Source of the DNA: Corynebacterium meridianum
Lineage (GTDB): Bacteria > Actinomycetota > Actinomycetes > Mycobacteriales > Mycobacteriaceae
Length of the DNA: 64,000 nt
Assembly: GCF_016342265.1 (NCBI RefSeq)
Contig: NZ_JAEIOS010000013.1
Span: forward strand, 424,515 to 488,514
Reading direction: 5' to 3'
Shown piece after piece: positions 9,301 to 16,094 of this stretch. The stretch's first letter is position 1. The number at the start of each line of letters is the position of its first letter. Below the pieces are notes generated by a model. It worked only from the letters and a program-made list of their open reading frames with translations. It had not been told where the DNA came from and made no database searches. A program made the position numbers and the translations under genes.

Positions 9301-10335
9301 CACCGTCGGCCCCGTGATCCGGTGGGTCGGGTCACTGATCCGCCACAGGCGGCGCAGGTGCTCGCCCCGTACCGCGCCGTGGGTGCGCAGCCCGGCGAGT
9401 GCCCGTGCCACATCCGGGATCACCTTCGGGAGCGGGTCCCCGAGGGCGGAGGTGTCCAGTGTGAGCGGGAGAAGATTGACGGCCGGGGCGAAGTCCACGG
9501 TCTCCGCCCCCAGGGGGCGGTTCATCAGAGGTACCCCGAGGGTGACCCGGTCCGAACCCGTCATCGCGGCCGTGTAGTGGGCGGTCAGGGCCGTGAGGAG
9601 ATCCAGTTCCGTGGCCCTGTTTTCGCGGGCGAGCGTACGCAACACCTGTCGGGCCCCGGTTTCGATCACCGACTGTGCCCGAAGCGGAACGCCCCGGGCG
9701 GGGTCCTCCCCGGTGATGAGTGCCGCCGGGGGTTTGTCCGGCCTACGGTCGGGATCCATCCAGTAGGCGACGTCTGCTTCCGCTGCCTCGGGGGACGTCG
9801 GAGTGTGCCCCGGGGAGAAGGGGCAGCGGGGAGCGTCACCGCCGGTGGTGCGTGCGGTGTAGGTGGCCGCTATCCACCGGATGAGCGCGGCGATGGCGTA
9901 GCCGTCGGCGAGTATGTGGTGGAATCTGGCGAACCAGCACACCGTTCCGTCGGGGCGGCGCATGATGTGGTGTCCGGTCAGTTCGGCCCCGGAGATCGAC
10001 TCCCCATCGGTCATCGCGGCGACCGACACGGCCTCCGTGATCCAGTCCGTGGTGTCATCGGCGAGTTCACCCGTGCGAATGATGATCGACGCCGGGGTCC
10101 ATTCGGGATCCGGCTCCGCGCGCAGCTTTCCGTCCGTGGCACGGAGGAACCGCCACCGGACGGGGGCGAGGGATCCCAGACACTCGCGGATGGAGTCGGA
10201 GAGCAGCCCGATCTCCACGTCGCCGTGGAACTCGATGAGCTCGGCGCACTGGAACACCGTGCTCCCGGGCGTCGCCGCCTGTGCGAACCAGAGTGCGGCC
10301 TGCCCGGGTGTCATGTCGTGGCCGGTGGTTTCCAT
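6394..10335 (-). CDS. EntF-like NRPS, C-A-T-TE, predicted serine-activating
   Basis: 1313 aa, the size and order of EntF. The condensation domain (about 1-430) has HHILADG with His140. The adenylation domain (about 465-945) has FTSGSTGTPKG near 618, NLYGPTEAS near 755, a YDSGDI A7 variant and GRTDTQIKLRG. Pocket positions read from FDVSGWELL, CHFVPS, VITSGEA and NLYGPTEASID give D-V-W-H-I-S-L-I-D, close to published serine codes. The carrier has DLGGTSL near 1005. The TE has GWSVGG near 1147, LDAYP and VTHPG. It would condense aryl acid from the free-standing carrier with Ser and release or cyclise the product. Last gene of the ent-like operon; GAGGAG precedes ATG 10335. Ser specificity is a prediction; Thr is the main alternative. 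Confidence 0.93.
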   Translation of the reverse strand: METTGHDMTPGQAALWFAQAATPGSTVFQCAELIEFHGDVEIGLLSDSIRECLGSLAPVRWRFLRATDGKLRAEPDPEWTPASIIIRTGELADDTTDWITEAVSVAAMTDGESISGAELTGHHIMRRPDGTVCWFARFHHILADGYAIAALIRWIAATYTARTTGGDAPRCPFSPGHTPTSPEAAEADVAYWMDPDRRPDKPPAALITGEDPARGVPLRAQSVIETGARQVLRTLARENRATELDLLTALTAHYTAAMTGSDRVTLGVPLMNRPLGAETVDFAPAVNLLPLTLDTSALGDPLPKVIPDVARALAGLRTHGAVRGEHLRRLWRISDPTHRITGPTVNLRPFTPRFRFGDVPAVLTTISVGPVSDIEFIYQSEDDGSMTLHGLTHGDGVRQAELDAHTRRLAALINRLAGQTDAKVESFGQLDLIDGSERRTILERFNDTGHPPGTATTLQERVLSRREYDLRSPAGDADALWWNGEWLRRREFWGQVDRLAVELRRNGARPGALVALQLNRSPALCIAVVATVVTGAAWVPLDPGLPAERRRQMVETAAPGLLVTAPGMTSPHPDLRVTVTLGEDTIRPVTGPDSPTGPPDPVRARPTDTAHVLFTSGSTGTPKGVSVPQEGILNRLEWMASYYRLDPTDTLIQKTPVSFDVSGWELLLPFTHGPRLAVPAPGAHRDPEALLEVLRAAGVTVCHFVPSALDAFLAWTPGAVDVPELRAVITSGEALSVRTAAACRGRLDVEVHNLYGPTEASIDVTAHTVTGKEKVIPIGAPVWNTRTYVLDPVGRLLPVGAPGRLFLAGVQVATGYVGRPDLTAERFTTDPFTGAGRMYDSGDIARWTPDGELIYLGRTDTQIKLRGQRLEPGEIEEVLESHPRVDRCVVRIHPATGSGGDGTLVAWVVPAHGAADPDPDQLVRHCRRLLPDYMVPRAFVPLPELPVTANGKLDTGALPAPVVEACDGGGAAVPGDPLEAMVSDAFTEVLGVRPGVDRNFFDLGGTSLNAVTLAWTVRDRTGFDVGVPDIFGAPSVRQLTATLRDRGAGSSGDAGFAPLLALRPHRAGIPVFCFHPAGGIGWSYARLIPLLDDPRRGVFAVQSPGLTDGCSSTVESITSGARRAANDLLGECARHGVTEVDLLGWSVGGVLAQACAVELADSPVRVRKLVLLDAYPAELWRGRPAPDDQERLRGVLIMAGQDPEDHPAPLRTADVVAALRDAPGAFGALPDDMLATVTEMIGHNARIMREHRTVRWAGTVHIFRAERNPEYMDETAWDPFCTALRVHSIDVTHPGMVSPEALTEVAELLVDHS

Positions 10336-10366
10336 GGGTTCTCCTCGCCGATCCGGTGGTGTTTTT

Positions 10367-10600
10367 CTACCTGGTGAGCGCGGTGATCCACCCGTTGAGC
10401 GTGGGCAGTGCCATGAGCTCCTGGAAATCGACGTTCACGCCGTCGGCCCGCCAGTTCTCCACAAGGGTCACCGCACGCAGTGAATCGAGGCCCAGTTCGG
10501 TGAGAGGGGTATCGGGTTCCACGGTGGACGGATCGAGGTCGAGAATTTCGGCGATGTCACGGGTGATGCGGTCACCGGTGAGTTCGGGTTGTGTGCTCAT
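10367..10600 (-). CDS. Free-standing aryl carrier protein
   Basis: 77 aa four-helix carrier domain with LGLDSLRAV; Ser40 is the 4'-phosphopantetheine site. The hydrophobic residues around it match aryl/acyl carriers of siderophore pathways. In E. coli and B. subtilis this domain is the C-terminus of EntB/DhbB; here it is a separate gene, and the isochorismatase at 13341-13997 lacks it. Its ATG overlaps the stop of the upstream ligase gene (ATGA), and the NRPS follows 31 bases later. It should receive 2,3-dihydroxybenzoate from the EntE-like ligase and deliver it to the condensation domain. Confidence 0.93.
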   Translation of the reverse strand: MSTQPELTGDRITRDIAEILDLDPSTVEPDTPLTELGLDSLRAVTLVENWRADGVNVDFQELMALPTLNGWITALTR

Positions 10601-12243
10601 GGTTCGGTTTCTCCTGTGGTGTGGTCTTGGTTCAGAGTGTCTGCGAGGCGACGGCGGAGGGCCTTCCGGCTGATCTTGCCCACCCCGGTGAGCGGGAATC
10701 CGGTGTCGAACTCGTAGCGGTCGGGTAGCTTGTATCCGGCCAGACCCCGACGGATGAGGAACTCCCGGATCTCCGACACCGGTGGAGGATTCGTGCTGAT
10801 GATCCAGGCGCAGGAACGTTCCCCCAGGTATTCGTCCGGCACCGCGACGAGCGCGGCGTCGGTGATGTCGGGATGGGCGATGAGATGGTTCTCCACCTCC
10901 TCCGCCGAGATTTTCTCCCCACCGCGGTTGATGTGGTCCTTGTCGCGCCCCTCGACGATCAGGTGGCCGGTGGGCAGACGACGCACGATGTCCCCGGTGC
11001 GGTAGAAACCGTCGTCGGTGAACGCGCCGGGATCGGCGTCGTGGTGGTAGCGGCGGATGGTGTACGGGCCACGGGTGAGAAGGTGTCCGGGTTCCCCCTC
11101 GGGGACTTTCCTGCCCTCGTCGTCGAGGATGAGGATCTCATCGTCGGGGGAGATCGGTCGGCCCTGGGTGCCGGTGACGATGTCCTCGGGATCTTCCGGC
11201 CGCGTGTAGTTCACCAGTCCCTCGGCCATCCCGAACACCTGCTGGAGACGGCAGCCGAGAACCGGGGTCACCCGGGCGGCGGCTTCCGGTGGGAACTTCG
11301 CCCCGCCGACCTGAAGCACCTCGAGGGTCCGCAGTGAGGCGTCGATCCGTGGACGGAGCGTGAGCCACGTCATCGCCAGTGGCGGGACGGCCGCGGTGAT
11401 GGTTATGTGCTCCGCGTCGATGAGCCGGAACACCGAGCTCGGTGTGGGGTCGCCGGTGAGGACGACGGTACCGCCTGCCCACAGGGCACCGAGGACGCCG
11501 GGTGAACTCATGGTGAAGTTGTGGGACACGGGCAGGACGACCAGCATTCTGGTGTCCGGTCCGAGACCGCAGATCCGGGCCGATTCCCGAACGGAGTAGA
11601 GGTAGTCGGCGTGGGAGCGGGGAATGAGCTTCGGGACGCCGGTCGAGCCGCCGGACATCTGGAGGAAAGCGAGCTCCTCGGGAACGGGGTGCGCCCTGGG
11701 CGGTACCGGGCCGGGTTCCTGGTGGTCCGCGGCATCGAGGGGTACGAACTCCTCCGGTTCGGCTCCGGCGATGATCACCATCGGGCCGTCGGATATCTCC
11801 GCGAGGACGTCGCGGGCCAGCTGCCGGTGGTCGAAGCCCTGGTGGCGGCCGGTAGTGACGAGGGCGACGGCACGGGTTTCCCTGATGAAGTGCGTCAGCT
11901 CCACCCGGCGGTGTGCGGGCAGGCTGAAAACCGGACGTGCGCCGAGATGGAACAGGGCGAAGACCGTCCGCAGGAAATCCGGTGTGTTCGGTAGCTGGAC
12001 GATCACGAAATCCCCGTATCCGATCCCCAGTTGGGCGAAACGGCGTGCGGTCGACTCCGTGGCGGCGAGCAACTCCCGGTAGGTCATCCGGGTCCCGCCG
12101 CACACGACGGCCTCGCGGTCCCCGTGGCGATCGGTGACGGAGACCAGGAAATCGGCGAACGTGTCGTCCGTCCAGTACCCGGCGTCCCGGTAGCGGCGAA
12201 CGAACTCGGTGGGATAGAGGGCAGGGTCATCGTCATGGTGCAT
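10597..12243 (-). CDS. entE: 2,3-dihydroxybenzoate-AMP ligase (EntE/DhbE family)
   Basis: 548 aa, usual length for EntE/DhbE. The P-loop-like motif SGGSTGVPKLIPRSH is near residue 196; YRTGDIVRR and GRDKDHINRGGEKISAEEVE match the DHB ligase signature, and the C-terminus has the TGVGKISRKALR lysine motif. It adenylates 2,3-dihydroxybenzoate and loads it on the adjacent aryl carrier. I chose ATG 12243 because GGAGGAAACACA precedes it and the protein aligns from MHHDDDPALYP; the upstream extension is the entC frame shadow. Start overlaps the entC stop by 11 bases, end overlaps the carrier start by four. A salicylate ligase is the main alternative, but entA in the operon favours DHB. Confidence 0.95.
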   Translation of the reverse strand: MHHDDDPALYPTEFVRRYRDAGYWTDDTFADFLVSVTDRHGDREAVVCGGTRMTYRELLAATESTARRFAQLGIGYGDFVIVQLPNTPDFLRTVFALFHLGARPVFSLPAHRRVELTHFIRETRAVALVTTGRHQGFDHRQLARDVLAEISDGPMVIIAGAEPEEFVPLDAADHQEPGPVPPRAHPVPEELAFLQMSGGSTGVPKLIPRSHADYLYSVRESARICGLGPDTRMLVVLPVSHNFTMSSPGVLGALWAGGTVVLTGDPTPSSVFRLIDAEHITITAAVPPLAMTWLTLRPRIDASLRTLEVLQVGGAKFPPEAAARVTPVLGCRLQQVFGMAEGLVNYTRPEDPEDIVTGTQGRPISPDDEILILDDEGRKVPEGEPGHLLTRGPYTIRRYHHDADPGAFTDDGFYRTGDIVRRLPTGHLIVEGRDKDHINRGGEKISAEEVENHLIAHPDITDAALVAVPDEYLGERSCAWIISTNPPPVSEIREFLIRRGLAGYKLPDRYEFDTGFPLTGVGKISRKALRRRLADTLNQDHTTGETEP

Positions 12244-13348
12244 TGTGTTTCCTCCGTGTCTCCGTGATGCCCAGCGCGCCGAACACCGGGCCGAATTTGG
12301 TGCGTGTCTCCCGGACCTCGGCGGCGGGATCCGAGTCAGCGACGACACCGCCTCCTGCGTGGGCGAACACGGTGCGCCCTCCGGCATCGACGACGGCGCT
12401 GCGGATTGTCACGCGCCATTCACCGTCGCCCCCGGGGCCGGTCCATCCCACGGCACCCCCGTAGAATCCGCGGGATGCCTCACATCCCTCGAGCAGCTCC
12501 ACCGCACGCTGCGTCGGATACCCGGCGACCGCGGGCGTGGGGTGCAGGGCCACCGCGAGTTCGAGCGCCGATGTAGCGGGATCCCGGAGGGTGCCGCGGA
12601 TCGGTGTCCCCAGGTGCCAGGCGTATGACGTCCGCGTCAGGGAAGGTTTGCGCGGCACCTCCAGCGTCGTGCAGTGGGGGGTCAGGATCCGCCGGATCTC
12701 ATCGGTGACGAAGGCGTGCTCGTCCAGGTCTTTCGCGGACAGGAGGAGCTCGGTTGCCCTCGCCGCGTCCTGCACCGGATCCTCGGAACGCGGTGCGGTG
12801 CCCGCGAGCGGATGGGATTCGACCCGGAGGCCGCGTTTCCGGACGAGTAGTTCGGGGCTGGATCCGACCAGGGTCCGTCCGCGGTTCGCCGCTCCGGCCG
12901 CCGACAGATCCACCAGATGTCCCTGGACCTCGGCGGCCCCGGCCAGGAAACGCGACAGCAGCAGCTCGGGGTCGACGATCCCCGACATCCGGAAGGTCAG
13001 CTTCCGGGACAGCACGATCTTGGACAGTGCACCACGACGGATGTCGGCCACCGCCCGGGTGATCCTCCGGGCGTGTTCCTCGGCTCCCGGATCCTCGGTG
13101 ATCGCGGTGACGGCGGGAATGCCCTCCGTCGGGGACGGGGCGGGGGGATCGTCGTCGGCGTCGAGTCGTTCGGGGATGAACAGTGCGGGAGTCTCGTGCG
13201 TGTGGAATGGTAGGGCCCCGACGACGGCTGCGCCGTTGGTCGCGTCATCGCGTAGCGCGGATACCGCTTCATCCGTGGTGGCGAACGTTCTCCTGACACC
13301 GTGGCCCGTGAGTGTGCGGGAGTCGGCGGCGAACACGAATTCAGGCAT
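12233..13348 (-). CDS. entC: Isochorismate synthase
   Basis: 371 aa chorismate-binding enzyme of the EntC/DhbC type. Visible signatures are KIVLSRKL, GSSPELLVRK, HPLAGTAPRS, the HLGTPIRG stretch, LHPTPAVAGYP and GFYGGAVGW, with GGGVVADSDPAAE near the end binding Mg. It converts chorismate to isochorismate, the first committed step to 2,3-DHB. ATG 13348 overlaps the entB stop by eight bases; a second in-frame ATG at 13366 is possible. A salicylate synthase fold is similar, but neighbouring entB and entA indicate the DHB route. Confidence 0.95.
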   Translation of the reverse strand: MPEFVFAADSRTLTGHGVRRTFATTDEAVSALRDDATNGAAVVGALPFHTHETPALFIPERLDADDDPPAPSPTEGIPAVTAITEDPGAEEHARRITRAVADIRRGALSKIVLSRKLTFRMSGIVDPELLLSRFLAGAAEVQGHLVDLSAAGAANRGRTLVGSSPELLVRKRGLRVESHPLAGTAPRSEDPVQDAARATELLLSAKDLDEHAFVTDEIRRILTPHCTTLEVPRKPSLTRTSYAWHLGTPIRGTLRDPATSALELAVALHPTPAVAGYPTQRAVELLEGCEASRGFYGGAVGWTGPGGDGEWRVTIRSAVVDAGGRTVFAHAGGGVVADSDPAAEVRETRTKFGPVFGALGITETRRKHNAP

Positions 13349-13997
13349 CGCGACCGGACGCTCCATCGGTGAGTGCGGAGAGCACCGTTGACGTCCGGAG
13401 GGCGACCCCGGCCCGCCTGCCCACCCAGTGCACGGCGTCGTGGTGTTCCGTGGCGGAGAAGTCCGCGACGGCATCCGCGATGATGAACGGCTGCACGTCA
13501 TTCATGAATGCGTCTGCGGCGCTCACCTGGCAACCCATGTGGGCGTAGACGCCGGTTATCAGCAGCTGATCCCGTCCCGCGAAGGCGAGCGCCTGACGGA
13601 GGTCGGTGCGTTCGAAGGCCGAGTAGCGCCATTTTGTCACGCGGTGGTGGGCGGCCCCGGGGCTGAGCTCGGGGATCACCGCGGCCTCATCGTCGTCCGC
13701 TATGCCCGTGCCCCAGAAGTCCGTCAGCAGGCCGCGACGTTCTGGAGCCTGCGCCGGGGGCTGAACGGAGTAGAAGACCGGGGCCCCCACGGCATCGAAG
13801 GCGTCGATGAGCCTCCGGATGTTCGGTACCACCGTCGAGACCGGTTCCCGGGTGCGGTCGAAGGCCCGCAGGAAATAGTTCTGCATGTCGTGGACGAGCA
13901 GCGCCGCGCGCTTCCCGTTCGGTCGCCAGTCGACGACGGGTCCCGGGAGTGGCCCGGTGTCGGCGAGCGGGTACGGGGCGATGCGGGGAATGGCCAT
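13341..13997 (-). CDS. entB: Isochorismatase (EntB N-terminal domain only)
   Basis: 218 aa, equal to the isochorismatase half of EntB without the carrier domain. Asp37 in LLVHDMQNYF, Lys in VTKWRYSAF and the GVYAHMGCQVSAADAFMNDVQPF segment match the family; Cys in the last motif aligns with the cysteine-hydrolase fold. It hydrolyses isochorismate to 2,3-dihydro-2,3-dihydroxybenzoate and pyruvate. GAGGAG at 14007-14012 supports ATG 13997. The missing carrier domain is provided by the separate gene at 10367-10600. Confidence 0.95.
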   Translation of the reverse strand: MAIPRIAPYPLADTGPLPGPVVDWRPNGKRAALLVHDMQNYFLRAFDRTREPVSTVVPNIRRLIDAFDAVGAPVFYSVQPPAQAPERRGLLTDFWGTGIADDDEAAVIPELSPGAAHHRVTKWRYSAFERTDLRQALAFAGRDQLLITGVYAHMGCQVSAADAFMNDVQPFIIADAVADFSATEHHDAVHWVGRRAGVALRTSTVLSALTDGASGRDA

Positions 13998-14045
13998 GGT
14001 GTGTGACTCCTCGATGATGATCGGCGTTCTGCGGGGCAGCTCGGG

Positions 14046-14774
14046 TCAGGCGTCGAGCGTGGCGCCACCGTCGATTCGCAGGTCGTGCATGGTGATGTGC
14101 CGGGATGTGGGGGAGAGCAGATACAGGCAGGCCTCGGCGACGTCGGTGGGTTGTGCGAGGCGCTTCAGGGGGATACCCAGACGGAACTTCTCCGGTGTTC
14201 CCGCGATGACGTCCGCTCCCCGGTCCTCGCCCTCCGGCCACATCCCCCGGAGCATGGATGTGTCGGTCGATCCCGGGGTGACGATGTTGCAGCGGACCCC
14301 GTGCGGCGCACACTCCAGGCCGAGGGTGCGGAGCCAGGACGTCGCCGCAGCTTTCGAGGCACCGTAGGCGGCCATCCCCGAACGCGGTACCGAGCCGGCG
14401 TTGGATGTCACCGCGACGATCGATCCGGTCCCACGGGCGGTCATGCGTCGGGCCACCGCGGAGCACACCGCGACGACACCCATCAGGTTCACCTCGAGCG
14501 ACCGGTGCAGCGCGTTTACGTCCGGGTTGAGTGCGGAGTCGGGATGGAGAATGCCGGCGGTGTGCACCAGGCCGCTGACCGGTGTCCGGGCGTCGAGCTC
14601 CCGTACCGCGGTTTCGACGGCCCGGGTGTCGGTGACATCGTGTTCCGGCAGGTCCCAGGGAGTGACGGTGAAACCCCGTGCTTCGAGGAGCCCAACGACG
14701 GCGGTCCCGATGCCGCCGTGGGCGCCCGTGACGAGAATGTGCTGGGAGCTGTTCGGACTCGGATCCTTGGACAT
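14046..14774 (-). CDS. entA: 2,3-dihydro-2,3-dihydroxybenzoate dehydrogenase
   Basis: 242 aa short-chain dehydrogenase. The NAD-binding motif TGAHGGIG is near residue 16 and the catalytic YGASK motif follows. It oxidises dihydro-DHB to 2,3-dihydroxybenzoate. It is the first gene of the minus-strand operon. ATG 14774 gives MSKDPSPN and the correct SDR length; the ribosome site is weak (GGGAAAGGG, 14792-14800, far from the start). A DtxR-like box lies about 50 bases upstream. SDR family membership is certain; the substrate is from operon context. Confidence 0.93.
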   Translation of the reverse strand: MSKDPSPNSSQHILVTGAHGGIGTAVVGLLEARGFTVTPWDLPEHDVTDTRAVETAVRELDARTPVSGLVHTAGILHPDSALNPDVNALHRSLEVNLMGVVAVCSAVARRMTARGTGSIVAVTSNAGSVPRSGMAAYGASKAAATSWLRTLGLECAPHGVRCNIVTPGSTDTSMLRGMWPEGEDRGADVIAGTPEKFRLGIPLKRLAQPTDVAEACLYLLSPTSRHITMHDLRIDGGATLDA

Positions 14775-14824
14775 GGCGTGGACCAGTGACCCCTTTCCCG
14801 GTGTGTGGAAGGCCGAATCGGATA

Positions 14825-14843
14825 TTAGGTGAGGCAATACTGT
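14825..14843 (-). promoter_or_regulatory. Putative DtxR/IdeR box of the entA operon
   Basis: TTAGGTGAGGCAATACTGT (plus strand) matches 13 of 19 consensus positions, with an intact TTAGGT half-site. It lies about 50 bases upstream of the entA start, just downstream of a TACACT -10-like element. Binding would repress the whole DHB-NRPS operon under iron-replete conditions. Confidence 0.5.
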
Positions 14844-15054
14844 CCCGGGACCAGTGTAGGGATTTTTGTTGTCCGGTTTCCGGGGTCGGTCAGGGGGCGG
14901 GGGGAAGTGCGGTAGCCCTCCCCGGGGAATCCCCATCTTGATGCTCCCGGCGTCCGGGCGTGAGGTGTCTCAACGGTGGCGGGAATCACTCCGTTCCGAT
15001 GGTTGCGGGGGCTGCGGGAGAGGTCTGGAGGTGCTCCGCTACGATGACCGTCGT

Positions 15055-15073
15055 TAAGGCTTCCCTCATCTTC
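15055..15073 (+). promoter_or_regulatory. Putative DtxR/IdeR box of the formyltransferase gene
   Basis: TAAGGCTTCCCTCATCTTC matches 13 of 19 degenerate consensus positions. It lies nine bases after the -10-like TACGAT (15040-15045) and 28 bases before the ATG, at the expected transcription start. Confidence 0.45.
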
Positions 15074-15101
15074 GCTCACCGGAAAGAGGTCTGATTCGGG
15101 C

Positions 15102-16043
15102 ATGCGCGTCATTTTCACCGGTTTCGCCACCTTCGGCTACCGTTCCATCACCGCCCTCGCCGACAGTGGCCACGAGATCGTGCTCGTCTGCACCCAGCCG
15201 CCGATCGACGACCCCTACTACGCCGGAATGGATGAGGATGTCGCAGCTTTCGCCCGGCGGCGCGGAATCCCGGTGATTGAGACGAAGCGCCTCGACGGTG
15301 CCGCCGCGGAGGCGGTCCGCGGGGCGGACGCGGATCTCATGGTGGTGACGAACTGGACGTCTGTGATCGCGCGGGACGTGTACGACGCCCCGCGTCTGGG
15401 TACGCTCAACATCCACGACTCCCTGCTGCCGAAGTATGCGGGGTTCGGGGCGCCGAACTGGGCGTTGATCAACGACGAGTCCGAGGTCGGTGTCACCGGA
15501 CACCTGATGGCGGAGGGCTTCGACACCGGCCCCATCGTCGCCCAGCGCGCCACCCGGGTCACGGACTCCGATGACGCGCTGACGCTGACCAACCGGTGTC
15601 TGGATCTGGTCGGGCCGGTCCTGCGGGACTCTCTCGACGCCCTCGACGCCGGGAGGGAGCCGACGCCGCAGGATCCCGAACAGTGGACCTACTTCCACCG
15701 GCGTCGTCCCGCGGACTGCGGCGTCGACTTCTCTCTCGGTGCCCGCGCGGTGTTCAATCTCGTGCGGGCCAGCTGTGACCCCTTCTTCAACGCGTGGGCG
15801 TACCTCGGGGATCAGTTGATCTACCTCATCGACGTCGAGGTCAGTCCCATGCGGTTCGGTGGAACCCCGGGACGGGTGGTGACCGACGGTGAGCACATCG
15901 TCGTCGTCGCGGGTCCCGCGGCACACACCGGCCGGGAGCACGGCGTGCAGATCAACCGGATCCGGCTGGCGGACGGGACCGACATCGACAATCCGGGGCG
16001 GATCATCCGCCCGGGGATGTACCTGCGTCCGGCGGCGGGATAG
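15102..16043 (+). CDS. Formyl-THF-dependent formyltransferase, likely siderophore tailoring
   Basis: 313 aa, methionyl-tRNA formyltransferase fold. The catalytic triad is visible: Asn103 and His105 in TLNIHDSLLPKY, and Asp141 in GFDTGPI. A C-terminal domain follows (about 215-313, ending NPGRIIRPGMYL). GGAAAGAGG (15081-15089) precedes ATG 15102. It is divergent from the DHB operon and shares a predicted iron box. Related enzymes formylate N-hydroxyornithine in coelichelin and rhodochelin pathways, so the likely role is N-formylation of a hydroxylated amino acid for the siderophore. It lacks the tRNA-FMT context (def, rsmB). No ornithine hydroxylase gene is in the window. The fold is secure; the substrate is inferred. 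Confidence 0.85.
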   Translation: MRVIFTGFATFGYRSITALADSGHEIVLVCTQPPIDDPYYAGMDEDVAAFARRRGIPVIETKRLDGAAAEAVRGADADLMVVTNWTSVIARDVYDAPRLGTLNIHDSLLPKYAGFGAPNWALINDESEVGVTGHLMAEGFDTGPIVAQRATRVTDSDDALTLTNRCLDLVGPVLRDSLDALDAGREPTPQDPEQWTYFHRRRPADCGVDFSLGARAVFNLVRASCDPFFNAWAYLGDQLIYLIDVEVSPMRFGGTPGRVVTDGEHIVVVAGPAAHTGREHGVQINRIRLADGTDIDNPGRIIRPGMYLRPAAG

Positions 16044-16052
16044 GCAGGTTCG

Positions 16053-16094
16053 TTGACATACCTCTAGGGGTCTGGAGCTCTAGAGGTATGTCAA
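16053..16094. promoter_or_regulatory. Perfect 15-bp inverted repeat over promoter and start codon
   Basis: TTGACATACCTCTAG (16053-16067) is repeated exactly inverted at 16080-16094 with a 12-base spacer. The left arm starts with a consensus -35 TTGACA; the right arm contains the ATG at 16088; the spacer holds GGAG, a possible ribosome site. It could be a DNA operator for the winged-helix regulator encoded two genes on, or an RNA hairpin hiding the start. Confidence 0.7.

Larger units (their letters stand above)
14775..15101. other. Divergent promoter region between entA and the formyltransferase gene
   Basis: 327 bases with no gene. It carries two DtxR-like boxes (14825-14843 and 15055-15073), each starting nine bases beyond a -10-like hexamer: TACACT on the minus strand (14858-14853) for entA and TACGAT (15040-15045) for the formyltransferase gene. 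Matching geometry on both sides suggests joint iron control. Confidence 0.6.
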
